NCBI GenBank assembly: GCA_028279945.1
Contig: JANQMT010000068.1
Span: forward strand, 1-47,622
DNA: 47,622 nucleotides
Reading direction: 5' to 3'
From: JAKSCF01 sp028279945
Lineage (GTDB): Bacteria > Bacillota > Clostridia > Peptostreptococcales > JAAYPU01
The notes under the pieces were generated by a model that searched no databases, was not told the origin of the DNA, and was given only the letters and a program-made list of their open reading frames with translations. Both the position numbers and the translations under genes were made by a program. The stretch's first letter is position 1, and the number at the start of each line of letters is the position of its first letter. Positions 18,718 to 25,151 of the stretch are shown one piece after another.

Positions 18718-20085
18718 ATGAAAGATTTAACACAAGGCAATGAAAGCAGATTAATCTTTTTTTTCGCGCTTCCTATGCTGATAGGAAATGTGCTTCAGCA
18801 ACTCTATAACACCATAGATGGCATTATTGTAGGAAGAGTATTGGGAGAAACGGCTTTGGCCGCAGTAGGCGTCAGTTTTCCCATTTTGTTCTTACTGGTT
18901 TCTTTGCTGATGGGTGTTGGGATGGGTGCTACTATATTGATCTCTCAATTTTATGGTGCAAAAGATTATGAGAATGTCATCAAGACCATAGATACCATCA
19001 TGATAACCAATTACATAATGGCCATAGGCATTACGCTCTTGGGGATAGCTGTAACCAAGCCTATTTTAATTTGGCTTAAAACACCACCGGATGTACTGCC
19101 TGAGGCAGCAGCCTATTTGAAGGTCATATTTATTGGAATGATTGGTATGGTAGGGTATAATTTGGTAAGTGCTATATTGAGAGGACTAGGGGACTCTAAA
19201 ACGCCTCTATATTTTATCATTATAGCGACTATACTTAACATTATTTTAGATATTGTATTCATCATGGTTTATAATTTTGGAGTGGCTGGTGCTGCATGGG
19301 CAACGATTATCTCACAGATGGTTTCTTTCATTGTAGGTATCATATATTTAAATAAGAAAAATGATATGATTAAATTTTCACTTAAAAATATACAGTTTGA
19401 TAAAAAACTTTTGATAGAAAGTTTGAGAATAGGTTTTCCTACCGGTATACAGCAGATGTTGGTTTCTATCAGCTTTATTATTCTGCAAAGCATCATTAAT
19501 TCATTTGGAACCATTGTCATTGCTGCATATACTGCAGGCTCTAGAATTCAAGCATTTGGTATCATGCCTGCCATGAATATCAATATGGCAGTATCGGCAT
19601 TTACAGGTCAAAACTTAGGTGCAGGTAAGAATGAGCGAGTGAAGAATGGATACACAGCAGCATTAAAAATATCTTTATGGATTGCAGCGGCAACGATTTT
19701 AATCATATTTGTATGGGGCAGATTTTTAATTTCACTGTTTAATGATAACTTGGAAGTGATACAAATTGGATATGAATTTTTAATTATTGTGAGTCCGTTT
19801 TTTATTACCGGATCGATTATGTTTATTACAATGGGTATATTAAGAGGTGCCGGAGACACCATGGCTGCAATGATTATTTCAATTGCAGCGCTTTGGGGCG
19901 TACGTCTACCTGTGGCAAGGCTTTTATCCGCTAAAATAGGATATGCAGGTATCTTTTGGTCTATTGGTGCCGATTGGACGGTTGGGGCTGTCATGGTAGT
20001 TATTTATTACTTAACCGGACGATGGAAAACTAAAGTAAGTGTCCAAAAATTTAAAAAAAATGATATGCCGGATGATAAAAAATAA
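18718..20085 (+). CDS. MATE-family efflux transporter
   Basis: A 455-residue membrane protein with about twelve helices in two halves, each beginning with the MATE pattern: ALPMLIGNVLQQLYNTIDGIIVGR in the first (given in part) and IGFPTGIQQML in the second. PGRGLGDSK-type loop LRGLGDSKTP and its repeat LRGAGDT are both present. Members export cationic drugs or other compounds using an ion gradient; the substrate cannot be read here. A GTG lies 3 nt before the chosen ATG; GGAG at 18707-18710 gives the ATG better spacing. The radical SAM gene starts 19 nt after its stop, so the two are probably cotranscribed. Confidence 0.93.
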   Translation: MKDLTQGNESRLIFFFALPMLIGNVLQQLYNTIDGIIVGRVLGETALAAVGVSFPILFLLVSLLMGVGMGATILISQFYGAKDYENVIKTIDTIMITNYIMAIGITLLGIAVTKPILIWLKTPPDVLPEAAAYLKVIFIGMIGMVGYNLVSAILRGLGDSKTPLYFIIIATILNIILDIVFIMVYNFGVAGAAWATIISQMVSFIVGIIYLNKKNDMIKFSLKNIQFDKKLLIESLRIGFPTGIQQMLVSISFIILQSIINSFGTIVIAAYTAGSRIQAFGIMPAMNINMAVSAFTGQNLGAGKNERVKNGYTAALKISLWIAAATILIIFVWGRFLISLFNDNLEVIQIGYEFLIIVSPFFITGSIMFITMGILRGAGDTMAAMIISIAALWGVRLPVARLLSAKIGYAGIFWSIGADWTVGAVMVVIYYLTGRWKTKVSVQKFKKNDMPDDKK

Positions 20086-20104
20086 GTGAAATGAGGAGAA
20101 AAAA

Positions 20105-21223
20105 ATGAGTGTATTTGAATTAGGACCTATAAGACCGCCAAGTGAAGCCAATAGCTTGTTATTAAGAGTCACAAGAAATTGTCCGTGGAACAGATGCAAG
20201 TTCTGTATGCTTTATAAAACCGATAAATTTTCTCCAAGATCAGTAGAAGAAATAAAAGCAGATATAGATATTATGTATGACTTTAAAACCATGATTACAG
20301 AATCCTCTCAAGATAACCTTAATAAAAGATACTCACAATTAAAGGAAGATGAACAGCATGGTTTTATCATGATTTATCAATGGTTAAAAAGTGTTGATAA
20401 ATCTGTGTTTTTGCAAGATGCTAATTCAATAGTGTTAAAGCATGAAAAACTGGTTGACGTCTTAAATTATTTGGAACAAAAATTTCCTGAAATCAATAGA
20501 ATTACAACCTATGCAAGGGCAGATACATTGTCAAAATTATCTTTAGATCAGTTAAAACTGCTTAAAGAAGCAGGGTTAACCAGAATACATTCAGGATATG
20601 AGTCCGGTTCAGATGAAGTCTTAAAATTTATAAACAAGGGGATTACTAAACAGCAAGAAATTGATGCAGGCATAAAAGTGAAGCATGCTGATATAGAGCT
20701 TTCTATTTATATGATGCCGGGTCTGGGAGGCAGAAGATGGGCTACTGAAAATGCTTTGGAAACAGCAGATGTGGTCAATCAAATCAATCCCGATTTTGTT
20801 AGGATGAGAACTTTTGTCATCAAAAAAGATTCCGAAATATGGTATAATACATTAAATCAAGAATTTGATGAGTGTACAGATTTTGAAAAAGTACAGGAAA
20901 TAAAATTGTTTTTAGAGAACCTAAATGGAATAGATACCATGATTAAAAGTGATCATATTGTCAATTTGCTTGAAGGTATCCAAGGACATGCAACAAGAGA
21001 TAAAGGCAAAATGCTTAATGTTATAGAAGCATTTGAAAATCTTCCGGTTGAAGATCGTCAATTTTTTCAGCTGGCCAGACGCATTGCTGTAGTAAGAAAT
21101 CCGGAAGATATTGGACATCTTTCAGAAGAACAAAAATTAAAAATCCGAGAAACCCTTAAATCTATGAAAACAGAAGAAGAATTTGAAGGACTTTTAAAAG
21201 AATTATTAAGACGATACATATAG
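20105..21223 (+). CDS. radical SAM protein of unknown substrate
   Basis: A 372-residue protein with a radical SAM core. The cluster motif near the N-terminus reads CPWNRCKFC, that is C-x4-C-x2-C rather than the standard C-x3-C-x2-C, though such variants are known. GYESGSDEVLKFINKGIT and YMMPGLGGRR are typical later core motifs of the Elp3/MiaB-like branch. The C-terminal ~100 residues contain no recognised accessory domain. GAGGAG precedes the ATG. It follows the MATE gene closely. I do not recognise a specific reaction; an oxygen-independent modification or oxidation is all that can be said. Confidence 0.85.
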   Translation: MSVFELGPIRPPSEANSLLLRVTRNCPWNRCKFCMLYKTDKFSPRSVEEIKADIDIMYDFKTMITESSQDNLNKRYSQLKEDEQHGFIMIYQWLKSVDKSVFLQDANSIVLKHEKLVDVLNYLEQKFPEINRITTYARADTLSKLSLDQLKLLKEAGLTRIHSGYESGSDEVLKFINKGITKQQEIDAGIKVKHADIELSIYMMPGLGGRRWATENALETADVVNQINPDFVRMRTFVIKKDSEIWYNTLNQEFDECTDFEKVQEIKLFLENLNGIDTMIKSDHIVNLLEGIQGHATRDKGKMLNVIEAFENLPVEDRQFFQLARRIAVVRNPEDIGHLSEEQKLKIRETLKSMKTEEEFEGLLKELLRRYI

Positions 21224-21325
21224 TTAGGGGACAGGTTACAGGGGACAGTACTGTAGGGAGGGTGCCTATGGGCATCGCTTAAAGGGTATCTAATTAAATT
21301 TATTTATATAAAAGGAGTGAATAAA

Positions 21326-22027
21326 ATGGGAACTATACATATTGGGGCAAATAAAGGAGACATTGCAGAAACGATACTGATGCCGGGAGATCCACTTAGA
21401 GCAAAATTTATAGCTGAGAAATTTTTAGAAAATCCTATGTGCTACAATGAAGTACGTGGCATGTATGGGTATACAGGCACTTATAAAGGAAGAAGGATTT
21501 CGGTTCAAGGTTCTGGAATGGGAATGCCTTCTATAGGTATATATTCATTTGAGCTGATTACTCAGTTTGGCGTAAAAAACTTAGTAAGGATAGGTTCATG
21601 TGGGTCCTTGCAAGAAGATGTAAAGGTTAGAGATGTTATCTTAGGCGTAAGTGCTTCAAGCAACTCCAGATATGTCCATAACTTTGATTTACCTGGTAAT
21701 TATGCACCAACTGCTAGTTTTGAACTGTTATCTAAAGCAAAAGAAATTGCGGATAGCAAAGGCATACCTGTAAAAGCAGGTAATATATTGTCCAGCGATG
21801 TATTTTATGATGATAATCCGGATGCTTGGAAAGCCTGGGCAAAGATGGGCGTCTTGGCAGTTGAAATGGAAGCAGCCGCACTCTATATGAATGCGGCACG
21901 GTTAGGTGCTAATGCACTGACGATATTAACCGTAAGCGATAGCTTAGTCACTCATGAGGCTACTACATCAGAGGAAAGAGAAAAAACATTTACAGATATG
22001 ATGGAAATTGCACTGGAATTAGCATAA
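21326..22027 (+). CDS. deoD: purine nucleoside phosphorylase, DeoD type
   Basis: Cleaves purine (deoxy)ribonucleosides with phosphate into base and pentose-1-phosphate for salvage. At 233 residues it matches hexameric DeoD. The motifs are MPGDPLRAK near the N-terminus, GSCGSL (phosphate-side), EMEAAALY (ribose-binding Glu) and TVSDSLVTHE with the catalytic Asp and a following EEREKTF holding the partner Arg. The ATG at 21326 is chosen because AAAGGAG lies 8 nt before it; an in-frame GTG at 21317 overlaps that site. It seems monocistronic and ends at a clear terminator. Confidence 0.95.
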   Translation: MGTIHIGANKGDIAETILMPGDPLRAKFIAEKFLENPMCYNEVRGMYGYTGTYKGRRISVQGSGMGMPSIGIYSFELITQFGVKNLVRIGSCGSLQEDVKVRDVILGVSASSNSRYVHNFDLPGNYAPTASFELLSKAKEIADSKGIPVKAGNILSSDVFYDDNPDAWKAWAKMGVLAVEMEAAALYMNAARLGANALTILTVSDSLVTHEATTSEEREKTFTDMMEIALELA

Positions 22028-22053
22028 GAAAAAATAAGCATTAAAATAAAAGC

Positions 22054-22096
22054 AGAGGACTTTGAAAATATAGACTTCAAAAGTCCTCTTTTTTTT
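22054..22096 (+). terminator. intrinsic terminator of deoD
   Basis: The stem AGAGGACTTTGAA pairs with TTCAAAAGTCCTCT (one bulge) and is followed by eight or more T. The T tract runs into the stop codon of the convergent DUF3298 gene. Confidence 0.88.
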
Positions 22097-22709
22097 AATA
22101 AAAGGTAAGTAAACGTCTTAATATGCTTTGTTCGCTGTTTAAATCTCTTATATCGTATAGCGAGATGGGGAAAAATGGAAACCCTTGAGCATAAGGGACG
22201 AGTTGATAAAGCTGAAAAAAAACAATAAGAGATTTGTCTGCTAAGTAATACTCTTGTTCAGAAGAGATTTCTTTAAAATCTCCTAAAGTATATAGATGTC
22301 TTTGTTCGATTTGTTCTTTAATGATAGAGGATAGTTCTTCTACATATGCACTATCTTCTTTAAACAAGTTTTTAAGAGCTACTACATTTCCGGTTGTCAT
22401 GTCAAATGTAAGGGGTTTTATAATGGTATATCCATGGGCACCTCCGAAATAGGCATAATTAATTATAATGATGCTTAAAATATTTCTTTCATTAGTCTTT
22501 ATCTCGTAAGAACCCATAACCTCAATATCAGGGTCTGCAGGATATCCTTGCTTATGAATAAGATCATTGACATTGTAGAAAATTTGATCATTTATTTTTT
22601 GTTCAATCATTTTGTTATTTAATCCTTCTACAATGGGATAATAAACCTCAAGGTTTGGTTTTTTCAAATACATGGTTCTAGTACGTACAGGAAGAGGAAT
22701 GACACTCAT
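22095..22709 (-). CDS. DUF3298/RsiV-like domain protein
   Basis: About 204 residues. The second half matches the DUF3298 pattern: YFGGAHGYTIIKPLTFDMTTG, then VALKNLF and ADKSLIVFFQLYQLVPYAQG. The first half resembles the DUF4163 partner (YYPIVEGLNNKMIEQKIND). These domains occur in RsiV-type anti-sigma factors and in lysozyme-binding or exported proteins. Here there is no signal peptide or membrane helix, so it looks cytoplasmic, or it uses a non-classical route. The ATG at 22709 is chosen because AAAGGAG is 9 nt before it; the ATG at 22718 touches that site. The function is unknown. Confidence 0.75.
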   Translation of the reverse strand: MSVIPLPVRTRTMYLKKPNLEVYYPIVEGLNNKMIEQKINDQIFYNVNDLIHKQGYPADPDIEVMGSYEIKTNERNILSIIIINYAYFGGAHGYTIIKPLTFDMTTGNVVALKNLFKEDSAYVEELSSIIKEQIEQRHLYTLGDFKEISSEQEYYLADKSLIVFFQLYQLVPYAQGFPFFPISLYDIRDLNSEQSILRRLLTFY

Positions 22710-22809
22710 TTTTATCATCTCCTTTTAAAAATTGTTTTAATTCAGTATATTAATACAGTGTTTTTTTTGTTAGAATAAAAAAGATAAATTAGCTAAGGAA
22801 GTGATTTAT

Positions 22810-23355
22810 ATTAGAGTGTTTTTTGCCATCGAATTTAATGATGAAGTAAAAAAATATATTTTTGACAGACAAAAAATTGTTAGAGAAATAAGCAAGAAGG
22901 GCAACTTTACTTTAAAAAAGAACATTCATCTGACTTTAAAATTTATTGGTGAAGTCAATTCCAATGAAATGAATACCTTAAAAAAAGCTGTAGATGTAGT
23001 CGCAAATCAAAATGCAGCCTTTAAAATCGTAATGGATAAAGCAGGAAAATTTGATAGAGGCAATCAATCCATTGTTTGGATTGGGATAGAGCGTAATAGC
23101 CGGCTGGAAAAGATAAATAATGATTTAGAACAAGTTTTATCTCAATGGGGCTATGAAAAAGAAAACAGAAAATTTAAACCTCATATCACCGTAGGCAGGC
23201 AAGTGGTCTTTAAAGAACAGGAGAGCCTTTCGCACATTCAGGTATCAAAGGCTGCTGTTATTAATAAGATTTCTCTCATGGAGAGCAAAAGGGTAGACGG
23301 TGTACTGACCTATGTTCCATTGTATTCTAGAATGTTATTAGAAGATAGGGGATAG
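22810..23355 (+). CDS. thpR: RNA 2',3'-cyclic phosphodiesterase (ThpR / LigT family), probable ATT start
   Basis: A 2H phosphoesterase of about 181 residues. The two HxT motifs are HLTLKFIG (His 40) and KPHITVGR (His 125). Members open 2',3'-cyclic phosphates on RNA and can reverse-ligate tRNA halves in vitro. Homologs begin MRVFxAI; here the matching point is ATT-AGA-GTG-TTT-TTT-GCC-ATC, so the initiator would be ATT at 22810. The ribosome site AAGGAAGTGAT (22795-22805) is 10 of 11 to the full consensus and gives ATT an 8-nt spacer. The only other upstream start, GTG at 22801, lies inside that site; GTG at 22816 would be too far. Confidence 0.85.
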   Translation: MRVFFAIEFNDEVKKYIFDRQKIVREISKKGNFTLKKNIHLTLKFIGEVNSNEMNTLKKAVDVVANQNAAFKIVMDKAGKFDRGNQSIVWIGIERNSRLEKINNDLEQVLSQWGYEKENRKFKPHITVGRQVVFKEQESLSHIQVSKAAVINKISLMESKRVDGVLTYVPLYSRMLLEDRG

Positions 23356-23411
23356 GGGAAGTTGGATAGTTGGGTAGTTGGATAGAAGATAGGAGATAGG
23401 GGAGAGGAAGT
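23344..23411. repeat. GA-rich low-complexity repeat
   Basis: Between thpR and the yjbQ-type gene, short units such as GATAGGGGATAGGGG and TTGGATAGTTGGGTAGTTGGATAG recur. A related GGGGACAG repeat lies at 21228-21252. It shows a sharp local change of base use (purine-rich, G-rich) in AT-rich surroundings. No coding potential is seen. Confidence 0.55.
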
Positions 23412-23414
23412 AAA

Positions 23415-23831
23415 ATGAAAAGTTATAAAAAAGAATTGTATTTTGATGTAAAAACCAGAAGGGCTTTTATCAATATAACGCAAGAGGTGAATGCATGTTT
23501 AAAAGAAAGTGGTATTCAAGAAGGCATCTTGCTTTGTAACGCAATGCATATCACAGCAAGTGTTTTTATTAATGATGATGAATCAGGCTTACATAGAGAT
23601 TTCGAAAGATTTTTAGAAAAATTAGCACCGGAAAAGCCTTATAGTCAATACGATCACAATGGTTTTGAAGACAATGGCGATGCCCATTTGAAAAGAACCA
23701 TTATGGGAAGAGAAGTAGTGGTTGCCATTACAGAAGGAAAAATGGATTTTGGCCCGTGGGAGCAAATATTTTACGGTGAATTTGATGGAAAAAGAAAAAA
23801 GCGTGTACTAGTAAAAATTATTGGAGAATAA
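23415..23831 (+). CDS. YjbQ/UPF0047 family protein
   Basis: A 138-residue single-domain protein matching the YjbQ family end to end: AMHITASVFINDDESGLHRD, then GDAHLKRTIMGREV and GPWEQIFYGEFDGKRKKR. The conserved histidines and Glu line a putative metal site. Some members show weak thiamine-phosphate synthase activity, but the physiological role is not settled. A GGAGAGGAAG site precedes the ATG. It lies 59 nt after thpR, possibly cotranscribed, and has its own terminator. Confidence 0.92.
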   Translation: MKSYKKELYFDVKTRRAFINITQEVNACLKESGIQEGILLCNAMHITASVFINDDESGLHRDFERFLEKLAPEKPYSQYDHNGFEDNGDAHLKRTIMGREVVVAITEGKMDFGPWEQIFYGEFDGKRKKRVLVKIIGE

Positions 23832-23858
23832 AAAAATCTTCTAAATGAAGATTTTTTG
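23832..23858 (+). terminator. intrinsic terminator after the yjbQ-type gene
   Basis: The 10-bp stem AAAAATCTTC / GAAGATTTTT (loop TAAAT) ends in a T tract. It starts at the stop codon. Confidence 0.8.
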
Positions 23859-23885
23859 TTTGCAATAAAATACCTAAGTAATGAG

Positions 23886-23891
23886 TATAAT
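23886..23891 (+). promoter_or_regulatory. candidate -10 box for the CPBP gene
   Basis: A perfect TATAAT lies 60 nt before the CPBP start. The -35 region is poor (TTGCAA at 20 nt spacing). Confidence 0.35.
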
Positions 23892-23951
23892 TTAATATAG
23901 CTGTGTTTCTATACAGGATATCAGCAACACCTATGGAAAGGGAGTTGGAGT

Positions 23952-24833
23952 ATGTCTTCTCAAAAACAGGGTTTATTTAAAGAAGCTCAGGAAGCTAGGG
24001 TTTTACCCCATTTTATTTTGGTTATTGTATTGGCATTAGCTTTTTTAATAGTGGGTCAAATGCTTGGAGGGGTAATTTTTCAAAACATTTGGGAGTTTGG
24101 TGATACCATTCAAGTAAGATTAATGATGTACCTCATTTGCAGTTTTATATTTATTTCTATATTAATATTTCTCTGGGTAAAATGGATTGAGAAAAGAAAA
24201 ATATCAAGTATTGGTTTTTATAAAAAAGGATTTATAAAGAAATATTTTATAGGCTTCGGTATTGGAGTTGCAATGTTTTCTTCTGTAATGCTTCTATTAA
24301 GCGTCACTCGACATACCGTAATAGTTGAAAATCCTTCAATGCCTGTAGGGCTCATGTCTATAAGCAGTATTTTAATTGTTCTGCCTGGTTGGATGATACA
24401 AAGTGCTACAGAAGAAATATTATCAAGAGGATGGATGATGAATGTATTAGGAGCCAGATATAATATTGGGCTGGCATTGGGGGTATCTTCTGTTTTTTTC
24501 GCGCTATTGCATATAAAAAATCCTAACGTAACTGTCATCGCAATACTCAATATTATTCTAGTTGGTTTGTTTTTGGGTATCTATGTTATAAAAACAAATG
24601 ACTTGTGGGGGGTATGTGGGTTACATTGCTCATGGAATTGGGCACAAGGAAATGTTTTTGGACTGCAAGTCAGCGGCTTACAAATTGAAACCGGAAGCAT
24701 TCTTCAATTAAGACTGGTTGGAGCAGACTGGTTTACAGGCGGAGCATTTGGACCAGAAGGAGGAATCGCAGTTACTCTAATACTAGTAGGCGCCATTATT
24801 CTTTTAATTAAAAAATATAATGAAGAAGATTAG
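23952..24833 (+). CDS. CPBP-family intramembrane metalloprotease
   Basis: A 293-residue membrane protein with about eight helices and the CPBP/Abi (Rce1-like) motifs: EEILSRGW (about residue 154), FALLH (about 184) and HCSWNW (about 226). These supply the Glu and His residues of the intramembrane active site. Bacterial members are linked to bacteriocin self-immunity or to processing of prenylated or peptide substrates; the substrate here is unknown. GGGAG lies 7 nt before the ATG. No peptide precursor gene is adjacent; the agr locus is about 10 kb away. Confidence 0.9.
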   Translation: MSSQKQGLFKEAQEARVLPHFILVIVLALAFLIVGQMLGGVIFQNIWEFGDTIQVRLMMYLICSFIFISILIFLWVKWIEKRKISSIGFYKKGFIKKYFIGFGIGVAMFSSVMLLLSVTRHTVIVENPSMPVGLMSISSILIVLPGWMIQSATEEILSRGWMMNVLGARYNIGLALGVSSVFFALLHIKNPNVTVIAILNIILVGLFLGIYVIKTNDLWGVCGLHCSWNWAQGNVFGLQVSGLQIETGSILQLRLVGADWFTGGAFGPEGGIAVTLILVGAIILLIKKYNEED

Positions 24834-24860
24834 ACATAAAAAAATATATTACAAATAATT

Positions 24861-24889
24861 TTGACAATTTCCATTTATTTACTTATATT
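24861..24889 (+). promoter_or_regulatory. candidate plus-strand promoter facing the small-RNA gene
   Basis: TTGACA (24861-24866), 17 nt, TATATT (24884-24889). It would drive a transcript antisense to the small RNA at 24911-24998 and possibly on toward the helicase gene. Confidence 0.5.
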
Positions 24890-24910
24890 ATAATGATATA
24901 ATTATTAAGA

Positions 24911-24998
24911 AAACAAAAATAATCACTCTACTGCCATAGAGTGATTATAAATATAATTTTAAATTCTATCGCTAGCCATGACTGGCTAGGTATCTTTC
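24911..24998 (-). ncRNA. predicted small RNA, copy 1 of a two-member family
   Basis: A minus-strand transcript of about 88 nt is predicted from a near-ideal promoter to an intrinsic terminator. From 5' to 3' it holds a hairpin (stem CTAGCCA / TGGCTAG, 24972-24989) and an A/U-rich linker. The terminator is a perfect 10-bp stem (24921-24930 with 24937-24946) followed by ATTTTTGTTT. There is no ribosome site or open frame. A related gene of almost the same length lies at 27541-27627; they share the promoter, the hairpin core AGCC-AGU-AUGGCU, a CGAU-G segment and the terminator design. I do not recognise a known RNA family. Confidence 0.72.
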
Positions 24999-25004
24999 AT
25001 CTAT

Positions 25005-25034
25005 ATTATATTTATTATTGCCTTCATTTGTCAA
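25005..25034 (-). promoter_or_regulatory. sigma-A promoter of small RNA copy 1
   Basis: On the minus strand a perfect TTGACA (25029-25034), 18 nt, and a perfect TATAAT (25005-25010). The same two boxes with the same spacing precede copy 2. Confidence 0.85.
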
Positions 25035-25074
25035 TATTATTGCTTTATTTTGTTAATTATTTTAAAAGTTGTGT

Positions 25075-25100
25075 ACAGCTAGTGTAAAAGCTGTTTTTTT
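25075..25100 (+). terminator. short hairpin with T tract ahead of the helicase gene
   Basis: ACAGCT / AGCTGT (25075-25080 with 25089-25094, loop of 8) ends in seven T, 51 nt before the helicase start. No gene ends nearby on this strand, so it may stop the antisense transcript from 24861 or act as an attenuator. Confidence 0.5.
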
Positions 25101-25151
25101 ATTAAATAATAATAGGATTACATGAACCAGATAAGTTAGAAGAGGTACCCA

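Noticed and set aside
24911..24998. 6S RNA, CsfG or a riboswitch as identity of the small RNAs
   Set aside because: Too short for 6S, the promoter is of sigma-A type unlike forespore CsfG, and no gene lies directly downstream on the same strand to be controlled as a riboswitch.
24853..25050. Type I toxin-antitoxin pair around small-RNA copy 1
   Set aside because: No small hydrophobic open frame with a ribosome site is found on the opposite strand at either copy.
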